Positions 56,460-64,000 of a stretch of DNA of 64,000 bases are shown one piece after another. How positions within the stretch are numbered: position 1 is the first letter of the stretch; each line of letters opens with the position of its first letter. A program made the translations under genes and the position numbers. The notes under the pieces were generated by a model. That model had not been told where the DNA came from, did no database searches, and saw only the letters and a program-made list of their open reading frames with translations. Location: NCBI GenBank assembly GCA_900316105.1, contig ONBR01000009.1, positions 1-64,000 on the forward strand, given 5' to 3'. The DNA comes from an uncultured Olsenella sp. (GTDB lineage Bacteria; Actinomycetota; Coriobacteriia; Coriobacteriales; Atopobiaceae).

Positions 56460-56837
56460 ATGGAACAGAAGACCACCGCGGCCCCGTCGCCCGCAAGCGC
56501 AGGCGCACCCGCCAGCACCGCTCAGGCCGAGCCCTGCCCCGAGTGCGGCGGCTGCCGCATGAAGCACACCCCACGTTCCGACCAGCTCAAGGCAAACGTC
56601 ACTCGCCGTCTGAACCGCGCGATTGGCCAGCTCAATGGCGTAAAGAGCATGGTTGACACCGACCGTTACTGCGGTGACGTCCTCACCCAGCTTGCCGCAG
56701 CCGAGTCCGCGATCAAGGCCGTCTCACGCATACTCCTCCAAGACCACCTGGAGACCTGCGTGGTCGAGCAGGTCCAGGCCGGAAACACCGACGTCGTCGA
56801 CGAGGTCATGGACCTCTTCAAGAAGTTCGCCAACTAG
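56460..56837 (+). CDS. csoR: Copper-sensing repressor CsoR
   Basis: CsoR (125 aa) is an all-helical repressor that releases DNA when it binds Cu(I). The ligand set C71, H96 and C100 ([15 protein letters not shown]) has the same 25 and 4 spacing as known copper-type CsoR proteins, which argues against formaldehyde or sulfur sensors of the family. DNA-binding helix residues include [20 protein letters not shown]. An unusual N-terminal extension holds [12 protein letters not shown], a second potential metal site. ATG 56460 has AGGGAGG upstream. It is followed by copA. Confidence 0.93.
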   Translation: MEQKTTAAPSPASAGAPASTAQAEPCPECGGCRMKHTPRSDQLKANVTRRLNRAIGQLNGVKSMVDTDRYCGDVLTQLAAAESAIKAVSRILLQDHLETCVVEQVQAGNTDVVDEVMDLFKKFAN

Positions 56838-57000
56838 CCGCGACCTGGTCTGGCTCGGTCACACCGCGCCGCGCGTCCCGACCGCGCCGCGCGCCCAGTC
56901 CGCGCCTCGCGTCCAGTCCGCGTCCCGCGTCCCGACCGCGCCTCGCGCCCAGTCCGCCCGCCTTCTCGCACCTCCAGATACCCCCACCCCCTATTCAGGA
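56838..57000. repeat. GC-rich degenerate tandem repeat between csoR and copA
   Basis: Words such as CGCGTCCCGACCGCGCC and CGCGCCCAGTCCGC recur several times in about 100 bp (56868-56960). The stretch is open in the copA frame but repetitive ([13 protein letters not shown]) and lies before the copA ribosome binding site, so I treat it as non-coding. It could affect transcript structure between the two genes. Confidence 0.6.
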
Positions 57001-57012
57001 AAGGAGCGCCCC

Positions 57013-59646
57013 ATGTCCCAGGCCTCCGTCAAGGAAACCTTTGACATCACCGGCATGACCTGCGCCGCCTGCCAGGCCCACGTCCAAAAGGCCGCGTCCG
57101 AGACCAAGGGCGTCATCGACGCCAACGTCAACCTCCTCAAGAACTCGATGGAGCTCACGTACGACGGAAAGCCCCAGACCGTCACCGCCGTGATCAAGGC
57201 CATCGACAAGGCCGGCTACGGCGCCGAACCCCGCAGCTCCGCCCCCGACGCCGCAGGCGCAAAGGCGGCCCCGACCTTCGTCGACCCCCAAATCAACGCC
57301 CGGAAGGCCATCGACGCAAAGCGCCACCAGCTCATTGGCTCCCTGATCTTTGGCGTGCCCCTCTTTTACCTGGCCATGGGCCCCATGCTGGGTTGGCCCG
57401 AGGTCCCTTGCCTGGACGGCATGCAGGGCATGATGGCCTCCGCCGTCACCCAGCTCATGCTGGCCACCTGCGTCCTCTTCGTGAACCGCGAGTACTTCAT
57501 CATGGGCTTCAAGTCCCTCTTCCACCTGGCGCCCAACATGGACTCCCTGATCGCCATCGGCTCGGCCGCCTCCTTCGCCTACTCCATCGTGGGCGTCTAC
57601 CAGATGGCCTGGGCCCTGGGCGCCATGGACATGGCCGCCGCCCACCACGCCATGATGCACAGCCTCTACTTTGACTCCGCAGGCACCATCCTGGTCCTGA
57701 TCACCCTGGGCAAGTTCTTCGAGGCCCGCGCAAAGGGAAAGACCACCTCCGCCATCTCGGCCCTGATGGACCTGGCACCAAAGACCGCCACGATCGTCCG
57801 TGACGGCCAGGAAGTCCAGGTGCCCACCGAGGAGGTCCAGGTGGGAGACCGTGTGATCGTCCGCGCCGGCGAGTCCGTGCCCGTCGACGGCGTCGTGGTG
57901 GAGGGCTCCGCCTCCATCGACGAGTCCGCAATCACCGGCGAGCCCCTTCCCGCCGAGAAGACCGTCGGCGACAGGGTCACCGGCGCCACCGTAAGCCAGC
58001 GTGGCTGGTTTGCCATGGAGGCCTCCGCGGTCGGCGACGACACCACCCTGGCCAACATCATCCACCTGGTCGACGAGGCCACCAGCTCAAAGGCCCCGAT
58101 CGAGCGCAAGGCCGACACCATCGCCGGAGTCTTCGTCCCCATCGTTATCGGCATCGCGGCCGTCACCCTCCTGGCCTGGCTCCTCTTCCTGGCCCCCGGC
58201 GACTTTGCCGTCGCCTTCAACCACGCCGTGTCCGTCCTGGTCATCTCCTGCCCCTGCGCCCTGGGCCTGGCCACCCCCACCGCCATCATGGTGGGCACCG
58301 AGCGCGGCGCGAAGTTCGGCATCCTGATCAAGTCCGCCGAGGCCCTGGAGTCCGCCTGTGACCTGGACACCGTCGTCCTGGACAAGACCGGCACCATTAC
58401 CGAGGGCCATCCCCGCGTGACCGGCGTCCAGCTTGCCTCAGCCAGCACGAGCGAACGCGAGCTCATGGAGGTCGCCGCGGCCCTGGAGCAGAAGTCCGAG
58501 CATCCCCTGGCCGAGGCCATCTGCAACTACGCGGACCAGAAGTTTGCCGGCGCAGGCTCAAGCTCCCAGGTCAGCAGCTTCTCGCAGGTTGCCGGCGGCG
58601 GACTCAAGGCCCAGCTGGACGGCCATCCCGTGGTCGCCGGCAATGCTCGCCTGATGGCCAGCGAGGGCATCTCCCTAGACGAGCTGTCCACGGCCGCCGA
58701 CCAGGCTGCCTCACGGGCCCAGACTCCCCTCTTCTTTGCCCGTGACGGCGAGCTCCTGGGCATGGTCAGCGTGGCCGACGTGGTCAAGACCACCTCCGCC
58801 GAGGCTATCGCCCGACTGCGCCAGATGGGCATCAACACGGTCATGCTCACCGGTGATCAGGAGAAGACCGCCCAGGTCATCGCCAACCAGGTCGGTGTCG
58901 ACCAGGTCATTGCCGGCGTCCTCCCCGACCAGAAGGAGCAGCACGTCCACGACCTCCAGCGCAAGGGACACAAGGTCGCCATGGTCGGCGACGGCATCAA
59001 CGACGCCCCCGCCCTGGCCCGCGCCGACATCGGCATCGCCATTGGTGCCGGTACCGACGTGGCCATCAGCTCGGCCGACATCGTGCTCATGCACTCCGAC
59101 CCTGCCGACGTGGCAACCTCCATCGAGCTCTCCCACGCCACCATGCGCGACATCAAGCAGAACCTCTTTTGGGCGCTCTTCTACAACGCCATCTGCATTC
59201 CCGTTGCCATGGGCGTCCTGACCCCCTGGGGCATCACCCTCAATCCCATGATCGGCGCCGCGGCGATGGGCTTCTCGTCCGTCTTCGTCGTGTCCAACGC
59301 ACTCAGGCTCTTTGGCTGGAAGCCTGGCAAGGTTCGGGCAAAGGCCACAAAGAACGGCACTACTACGGGCGTGCACAAGGCCGCGCTCGTTGAGAACGCT
59401 TCCGCCGACGCGGAACAAGGAAAGGAAGAGGAAATGGCAAGCAAGACCCTGCAGATCGATGGCATGATGTGCGAGATGTGCGTCAAGCACGTGACCGAGG
59501 CCCTGGAGGGAGTCAAGGGCGTCAAGAACGTCCACGTCTCCCTGGAGGACAAGAACGCCACCCTGGACGCCGGCCTTCTGGTCTCGGACAAGAAGCTGGA
59601 GAAGGCCGTGGAGGACGCCGGCTACAAGGTCACCTCCATCGCCTAG
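57013..59646 (+). CDS. copA: Copper-exporting P1B-type ATPase with C-terminal CopZ-like domain
   Basis: CopA (877 aa) pumps Cu(I) out of the cell. Order: N-terminal HMA with C17 and C20 (GMTCAAC), membrane helices, actuator TGEP ([10 protein letters not shown]), transport motif C413-P-C415 ([11 protein letters not shown]), phosphorylated D457 (DKTGTIT), HP motif [20 protein letters not shown], final helices with NA and GMGFSSV-like [14 protein letters not shown], then a linker and a second HMA (GMMCEMC, C820/C823) at the extreme C-terminus. A C-terminal HMA is uncommon. ATG 57013 follows AAAGGAG. Regulated with csoR. Confidence 0.96.
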   Translation: MSQASVKETFDITGMTCAACQAHVQKAASETKGVIDANVNLLKNSMELTYDGKPQTVTAVIKAIDKAGYGAEPRSSAPDAAGAKAAPTFVDPQINARKAIDAKRHQLIGSLIFGVPLFYLAMGPMLGWPEVPCLDGMQGMMASAVTQLMLATCVLFVNREYFIMGFKSLFHLAPNMDSLIAIGSAASFAYSIVGVYQMAWALGAMDMAAAHHAMMHSLYFDSAGTILVLITLGKFFEARAKGKTTSAISALMDLAPKTATIVRDGQEVQVPTEEVQVGDRVIVRAGESVPVDGVVVEGSASIDESAITGEPLPAEKTVGDRVTGATVSQRGWFAMEASAVGDDTTLANIIHLVDEATSSKAPIERKADTIAGVFVPIVIGIAAVTLLAWLLFLAPGDFAVAFNHAVSVLVISCPCALGLATPTAIMVGTERGAKFGILIKSAEALESACDLDTVVLDKTGTITEGHPRVTGVQLASASTSERELMEVAAALEQKSEHPLAEAICNYADQKFAGAGSSSQVSSFSQVAGGGLKAQLDGHPVVAGNARLMASEGISLDELSTAADQAASRAQTPLFFARDGELLGMVSVADVVKTTSAEAIARLRQMGINTVMLTGDQEKTAQVIANQVGVDQVIAGVLPDQKEQHVHDLQRKGHKVAMVGDGINDAPALARADIGIAIGAGTDVAISSADIVLMHSDPADVATSIELSHATMRDIKQNLFWALFYNAICIPVAMGVLTPWGITLNPMIGAAAMGFSSVFVVSNALRLFGWKPGKVRAKATKNGTTTGVHKAALVENASADAEQGKEEEMASKTLQIDGMMCEMCVKHVTEALEGVKGVKNVHVSLEDKNATLDAGLLVSDKKLEKAVEDAGYKVTSIA
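59434..59646 (+). CDS. Possible independently started CopZ copper chaperone within copA
   Basis: The last 70 codons of copA form a complete HMA domain beginning with an in-frame ATG at 59434 ([16 protein letters not shown]). Directly upstream is AAGGAAAGGAAGAGGAA, a Shine-Dalgarno-like purine run inside the linker. A free CopZ chaperone could therefore be produced in addition to the fusion. Start use is inferred from the sequence only. Confidence 0.45.
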   Translation: MASKTLQIDGMMCEMCVKHVTEALEGVKGVKNVHVSLEDKNATLDAGLLVSDKKLEKAVEDAGYKVTSIA

Positions 59647-59647
59647 G

Positions 59648-59734
59648 AGACAATGGGGACGGAGCATTCTGTCTCAGAGACAATGGGGACAGAGGCCTGT
59701 TACCAGCTCGGGGACAGAGGCCTGTTACCAGCTC
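59648..59734. repeat. Tandem and inverted repeats after copA
   Basis: A 25-bp unit (begins GGGGACAGAGGCCTG) is repeated perfectly at 59685-59709 and 59710-59734. Before it GAGACAATGGGGAC occurs twice (59647-59660, 59677-59690). The rest of the 329-bp gap to bioY has no gene; direct TGGTATC repeats 18 bp apart (59907, 59925) lie in the bioY promoter area. Confidence 0.75.
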
Positions 59735-59975
59735 GCAATGGCGGCTCGTCGCGTGCGCGGCGGGTCGCGATTCTTTTTTAGCAAAGAGAGGCTTGGACGA
59801 AGAGAGCGGCGGGGTCTTTCCAGACAGACCGACCCCCACCGCCCGCCGCCCCGCTCCCCCAAACATGATGTTTTATCAACATTTTGCGACGTTCGCTGGA
59901 CCACTCTGGTATCAATCCATATCGTGGTATCTTTAGTGCGCACAAAAACGGGAACGCCCAAACAAAGGAAGTATC

Positions 59976-60557
59976 ATGGCCAGCACCAGCACCGAGTTCG
60001 CCACCTCCGAGCAGGTCCGTACCCTCTCCCCCGCTCGCATCGCCGCCATCGTCGCAGCAACCGTCGCCCTCTGCATCTCGGCAAACCTGCAGATTCCCAT
60101 CCAGCCCGTGCCCATCACCATGCAGGTCCTGGCCCTGGATATCATTGCCCTGACCCTCTCGCCGCGTGACACCGCCGCCGCTGTGACCTCCTACCTGATC
60201 ATCGGCGCTCTGGGCGCCCCTGTCTTCTCCGACGCCATGGGCGGCGTGGCGAAGCTCCTTGGCCCCACCGGTGGCTTCATCATCGGCTTCGTTCCCAGTG
60301 CCACCCTGGCCTCCTGGCTCTACCGCAAGCTCGACGCCACGAAGCTTCCCAGCGTCTACGCCATGACCATCGCGCTCCTGGCCTCCACAACAACCCTGTA
60401 CGTCTTTGGTTGGGCCTGGCTCATGGTCGGCGCCCGCCTCACGCCCCAGGCAGCTTTCGCCGCAGGCGTCACCCCCTTCGTCGTGGTCGACACGCTAAAG
60501 GCCATCATCGCCGCCTGCGCCGTCAGCTTCTGCCAGCTGGCTCGTTCCGCCCGCTAG
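59976..60557 (+). CDS. bioY: Biotin transporter BioY
   Basis: BioY (193 aa) is the substrate-binding S component of a biotin ECF transporter, with six helices. Family motifs: ISANLQIPIQPVPITMQVLA, SYLIIGALGAPVFSDAMGG, LLGPTGGFIIGFVPSA and VTPFVVVDTLKAIIAA. No biotin synthesis genes are nearby, so the cell probably scavenges biotin. AAAGGA precedes the ATG at 59976. The ECF ATPases and EcfT must be encoded elsewhere, as usual for this family. Confidence 0.95.
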   Translation: MASTSTEFATSEQVRTLSPARIAAIVAATVALCISANLQIPIQPVPITMQVLALDIIALTLSPRDTAAAVTSYLIIGALGAPVFSDAMGGVAKLLGPTGGFIIGFVPSATLASWLYRKLDATKLPSVYAMTIALLASTTTLYVFGWAWLMVGARLTPQAAFAAGVTPFVVVDTLKAIIAACAVSFCQLARSAR

Positions 60558-61141
60558 CGCGCGTCGGCGTGTCAGGACGACCGTGTCAGGGGGACGCTTC
60601 TCTGGCGTCAGGGGGACGTTTCTCTTGACACGGTGGCGTCATCGTTTGCGCTCGATTTGCCCGGTGAGCACTGGCAGCAAATCACGATGACGGTTTAACG
60701 CCCCAGACCGTCATCATGTTTGATCGGACCCCGACCATAGCGGCTAACGATGAAGACGATGACGACGTGAGGGCGAACTGGCAGCAAGCCCCTAGGTACT
60801 CGCTGAACGATTCCAGCAGCATGAGCGATGCGATGAGCTGGACGGCTTGCACCATGCGCACTCCCACTTGCCCTGTGAGCTGGACGGCTTACCCCATGCT
60901 CATGTCAGTCTGCCCGACGCACCGCGCGATAGCTGCCGAACGAGACGAGATGCCGGGCGGTCACCAGGCGCGTCATGCGCGGGCGGTCGCTGCACGTCTT
61001 ACACATAGGCAGCTATGGCATCTACCTGGGGAATGAGACAAAAATGGCCTGTCCCATTTGCCTCATTCGCGTGTCGAGAGAGCCGTCCCCCTGACATCCC
61101 CCTGACACGGATGCGGCCCCTGATGCGGCCCCCTGTCACGT
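60558..61141. other. Gene-free, repeat-bearing intergenic region
   Basis: This 584-bp stretch contains GTCAGGGGGACG repeated near 60590 and 60607, CCCCCTGACA words near 61089-61105 (inverted orientation), and CGTCATCG...CGATGACG inverted repeats (about 60633-60693). GGCGAACTGGCAGC and GAGCACTGGCAGC are similar words repeated. A 106-codon + frame at 60716 lacks a ribosome binding site and looks like chance. It resembles a graveyard of REP-like elements. Confidence 0.5.
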
Positions 61142-62889
61142 CTAGGCGCCAAGCCCCTCCCCCACGAACGCGGGATCAAACAGGAAGGCGTGGAAGATGT
61201 AGCCAAAGTGCTCGTTCAAGGACATGCGCTCCACGGCCAGGACAGTACGGGTCCTGCCGTCGCCGCACTGAACCCGGTAGCTGACGCAGGTCTGTCCATG
61301 GAGGTCGGGCTGGGCCACCTGGTCGGCGATGTGCCGGTCGACCTGGTCCACATCATCCTGGCTCACCAGATGCGAGAGGCTCCGTTCTGCGTTCATGAAG
61401 TCGGACACCGAGGGATACCCAAAGAACTCGGCACAAAGGGTATTGGCAAAGAGGAGCTCATGCGAGCCTGCGGCCTTGAAGATGAGCATGGCACCAGGTG
61501 CCGTCGAGGCAAGGCCACGCGCGTTGAAGCCCAACGACATACGGAGGTCGTTATCCATTTCGGGCGCGTACTTGAAGAACTTGTCCTTGGCCAGCATCTT
61601 GGCGTGGTAGAGGGCCGAGTCTGCCATGCGGAAGAGGGTCTCCAGGGAGTCCGTCTGCTCGGGATAGGCGGCAAAGCCCGCAGACAGGGAATAGGTGTAG
61701 CGCACACCCTCGAACTCAAAGGAATGGACGCGGTTGAAGAAGTCCGAGGCCTTGTGCATCCAGGCCTCCGTAGGATTGGCGATGACCAAGGCGAACTCGT
61801 CGCCACCGCTTCGCGCCAGAATGTCATCCTCGGGCACCAGGGCACGAAACTCTTCCGCCAAGGCCTTGAGCAGCTGGTCGCCGATGTGGTGGCCGAAAAT
61901 GTCATTGAAGAGCTTGAAGTCGTTGATGTCCACCGAGATCAAGATGAGGTTCGCATGGGTTCTCACGAAGGCGGGACAATCCTGGTCGAGCCCGCGACGG
62001 TTCATGACACGAGTCAGGGCGTCCTCGCGCGAGTCATGGCGCAGAGATACGTTGCTGGCGCGCAGGTCGTCGGTATCGCGGGTGAGGCCCTCGTTGGACT
62101 CGCGCAGGCCGGCGTTGTCGCGGGTCAGAGAGTCGTTGTGGGCCTGAAGCCCGTCGTTGGACTCTCTGAGCGAGGCGTTGTCCCTGGTAAGGGAGTCGTT
62201 GGTAGCCCGCAGGCCAACGTTGTCCCGCGTGAGAGAGTCGTTGGACTCCTGGAGGGAGGAGTTGATCCGCATGTAGGTGTCGTTGCTGGCACGAAGCGAG
62301 TCGTTGTCGCGGGTCAGCTCGTCGTTGGACTCCCGCAGCCCGGCGTTGTCGCGGGTCAGCTCGTCGTTGGACTCCTGGAGCGAGGAGTTGATCCTTGCGT
62401 AGGTGTCGTTGCTGGCCTGCAGGGAGTCGTTGTGCCGCCGCAGGTCGTCGTTGTCCTGGGTCAGCCCCGCGTTGCTGGCGCGCAGGTCGTCGTTGTCCCG
62501 CTCCAGCCCGGCATTGCTCTCCCGCAGCCCGGCGTTGTCGCGGGTGAGCCTCGCGTTTGACTCGCGCAGGTCGTCGTTGTCGCGGGTCAGCTCGTCGTTA
62601 GAGGCTTGAAGGGCATCGCGCTCGGCGTGGAGGCCGTCCGAAAGCAGGAGAAGCTTCTCGACGAAGCCCTTGCTTGCCTGGTCCCCTGGTCCCCGTTGCC
62701 AAAGACGACCACGTCCGCATTGCCCAGGAGAGCGAGCGCCTTTGCAGCCAAGTCATCGGAAAGACCAGGGTTCACGCGAACGATATCGACGTCGTGGGCT
62801 TCGGTCTCGAGCGCACGACGGACCTCGCCCAGGACGGCAGCATCCGCTGCCTCGACGTTCGAGGCGTCACTGATCATCAGGACCTTCAT
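61142..62889 (-). pseudogene. Coiled-coil GGDEF diguanylate cyclase, frameshifted by an 8-bp duplication
   Basis: An ATG at 62889 (GGAG upstream) opens MKVLMISDASNVEAADAAVL, an alpha/beta N-terminal domain of about 70 residues. The frame breaks at 62679-62694, where an 8-bp unit (TGGTCCCC on +) is duplicated. Removing one copy restores one 579-residue reading frame: N-terminal domain, about 200 residues of heptads (LxxxNxx), a GGDEF domain with intact SGGDEFALV and DINDFKLFNDIFGH, and a C-terminal PAS-like domain (ELLFANTLCAEFFGY). No RxxD inhibitory site is seen. It would make cyclic di-GMP. As given, it is off; phase variation or a sequencing error are both possible. Confidence 0.85.
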
Positions 62890-63322
62890 CGAAACTCCGC
62901 CCTCCCGAGCACGAGGCCATCCGAGTGACCGCGCACCATGCGTTCAAAGGTAGCTGAACGCCTACTCTACGCGCACGTCCAAACTAGCATACCACTGAGG
63001 GGGGGATGGCTGAAAATCTTCCGCGGTGATGTGGACCCCGTCTAGCTATGGCCGACGGGTAGGGCAACGGCGCATCGCTACCCGGACCTGTGGCGCGCCG
63101 GCACCCCTACCTTGGGCCCGCCGGAGTACCGGACGCCCCCTCCCGACACGCCGGCGACGGCGTCCAGCGAGAGCGGGTGCTCGAGCCCGGCGCCCGTGAG
63201 CCTACCACCCCTCAAGGCCTCCCCCTTCCCTCGGGAGAGGCCGGCCGCCGTCGCGCGGGGGTCGATTGCCTACTTCCTGGGGTCCACATCGATTGTCTGC
63301 TTCCTGGGGTCCGCATCACACA
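62890..63322. other. GC-rich intergenic region with a 27-bp tandem repeat
   Basis: No supported gene. Two 27-bp copies with 3 mismatches (63264-63290 and 63291-63317, core CTTCCTGGGGTCC) stand directly beside the truncated membrane gene. The rest is very GC-rich and looks like decayed coding DNA. Confidence 0.5.
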
Positions 63323-63469
63323 TCAGAAGAGGCCGACTCCGAGTGCGACAGAGGCCCCGATGTAGGTGTAGTTGAAGAGGAAGAAGAGATTGTCCTTCGC
63401 GAGCCAGAGGGCGATAGCGACCGCCTCGAAGGCAGCGAGTAGGGCTATCGACATCGCGTATTTCTTCAT
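63323..63469 (-). pseudogene. Truncated N-terminus of a membrane-bound 4Fe-4S protein
   Basis: A 48-residue product MKKYAMSIALLAAFEAVAIALWLAKDNLFFLFNYTYIGASV then stops after VGLF. It resembles the first two helices of NapH-like membrane ferredoxin-type proteins found in Coriobacteria and Clostridia, whose cysteine clusters lie further on; those are missing here. GAGG precedes the ATG at 63469. The stop is next to a tandem repeat, so a recombination or insertion event may have cut the gene. It could still be expressed as a small membrane protein. Confidence 0.5.
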
Positions 63470-63606
63470 GGCAAACCTCATTTCAGGAAACCTAAACCCA
63501 TGTGGCAAGCTGTCGCAAGTTCACGAAGGCAAGGGTTTCGCAAGGCCGCGGCGGGTAGACTACGGCCATCCGCAGGTAATCCCACAGGAGAACGTGCCCA
63601 CACCGG

Positions 63607-63644
63607 CCTTTGGCTTGGCGCGACGCCTTTGGCTTGGCGCGACG
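63607..63644. repeat. Perfect 19-bp tandem duplication in a 5' region
   Basis: CCTTTGGCTTGGCGCGACG occurs twice back to back (63607-63625, 63626-63644), 25-62 bp upstream of the start at 63669. It would change promoter or leader spacing of the following gene. Confidence 0.9.
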
Positions 63645-63668
63645 CGGACGAGGAGAAGGGGGCCCGCC

Positions 63669-64000
63669 ATGACCCGCCGCAATCTGCACAGCACCAATGA
63701 CGCCATTGCTACCCTTACCCGCCGCGGTTTCCTTGCCAGCTTGACCGGCGCGGCCGGCCTGACCTTGGCCGCCTGCTCGAGCACCACCGCATCGAGTGAA
63801 TCTGACGAGGGCTCCAAGGACGCGACGACGACTGGTGCCAATCCCGATGACCTCTCGGCCGTGACGCTCGATGAGGCGGCTTGGTCCTACGACGCCGACA
63901 ACGACATCTATTACCAGATCGGTGTGCAGTACTGCGCCTCGCCCGCGGCCACGGCCTACGAGTCCCTGGGCATCTACGTGCCTGGTGGCTACTTCGATGC
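63669..64000 (+). CDS. Partial Tat lipoprotein, tannase/esterase-like
   Basis: The frame runs off the right edge after 110 codons. It starts MTRRNLHSTNDAIATLTRRG, has a twin-arginine signal (TLTRRGFLASLTGAAG) with lipobox LAAC, a Ser/Thr/Asp-rich linker, then LDEAAWSYDADNDIYYQIG and YCASPAATAYESLGIYVPGG. This last part resembles the N-terminal beta-strands of subtype B tannase-like or related alpha/beta hydrolases of gut Actinobacteria. The catalytic Ser is beyond the window, so activity is not shown. GAGAAGGGGG precedes the ATG at 63669. Confidence 0.6.
   Translation, partial: MTRRNLHSTNDAIATLTRRGFLASLTGAAGLTLAACSSTTASSESDEGSKDATTTGANPDDLSAVTLDEAAWSYDADNDIYYQIGVQYCASPAATAYESLGIYVPGGYFD

Noticed and set aside
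56653-57012. N-terminal extension of CopA through the csoR gene and repeat
   Set aside because: It overlaps csoR in another frame and translates the GC-rich repeat; ATG 57013 has a strong ribosome binding site and starts at the HMA domain.
59647-59975. BirA or BioR operator before bioY
   Set aside because: No TTGTTAACC- or TTATA-type palindrome is seen; only a weak TGGTATC direct repeat is present.
60716-61036. Small protein-coding gene of 106 codons
   Set aside because: No ribosome binding site, low-complexity composition without a recognisable fold, and located in repeat-rich intergenic DNA.

Overview
The window is almost entirely high-GC bacterial chromosome that looks like an Atopobiaceae (Olsenella-like) member of the Coriobacteriia. 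This is an inference from protein style, the type II-A Cas9 form, GC-rich codon use, TTG/GTG starts and the many Tat-type lipoproteins; no 16S or other marker is present. The first ~724 bases are different. They are clearly AT-richer, use TTA/ATA codons, and carry a partial lipoprotein gene plus the 3' end of another gene that is cut exactly where the first CRISPR repeat begins, so this edge is probably a chimeric join or an abrupt recombination boundary.

Layout: (1) 725-7954 is a complete type II-A CRISPR-Cas locus: a 14-repeat array, csn2, cas2, cas1 and cas9 in an overlapping minus-strand operon, and a divergent tracrRNA just upstream of cas9 whose anti-repeat pairs with the array repeat. 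(2) 8-10.5 kb is a gene-poor accessory strip with a DUF6273 lipoprotein, a DUF4143 ATPase remnant and three unrelated palindromic or inverted-repeat elements. (3) 10.5-17 kb holds uvrB, a lytic transglycosylase, coaE, a zinc-ribbon membrane protein, an M42 aminopeptidase and pepT. (4) 17.3-25.1 kb is an oligopeptide ABC importer (oppBCDF) with two separate substrate-binding lipoproteins; with the two peptidases it forms a peptide-uptake and utilisation block. (5) 25.4-33.3 kb holds rpsA, a HAD phosphatase, a CyuA-like cysteine/serine-degrading enzyme, a membrane-anchored copper-chaperone-like protein, rnhA, polA and a small His-rich membrane peptide. (6) 33.4-40.7 kb is one pstSCAB1B2-phoU-phoB-phoR phosphate operon. 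(7) 41-49.7 kb is ammonium assimilation: gltBD divergent from the type III glutamine synthetase glnN. (8) 49.7-56.3 kb holds mntP, a phospholipase C-like gene, a cation/proton antiporter, ligA and a Nudix hydrolase. (9) 56.4-59.7 kb is a csoR-copA copper efflux operon. (10) 60-64 kb holds bioY, a frameshifted coiled-coil GGDEF gene, a truncated membrane gene and the start of a tannase-like lipoprotein.

The most interesting signals are: a reconstructable crRNA:tracrRNA pair with cas9 and tracrRNA promoters that overlap; the abrupt junction at 724/725; a 69-nt perfect palindrome carrying perfect DnaA boxes, which shares its core with a second palindrome near uvrB; a repeat family with a conserved core but different, self-complementary outer stems; a copper regulon joined by a shared operator-promoter motif at two distant sites; a CopA with a C-terminal CopZ domain that has its own start signal; and an 8-bp tandem duplication that exactly accounts for the frameshift in a diguanylate cyclase gene.

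All functional calls come from reading motifs by eye. No database search was run, so family names are recognition-based.
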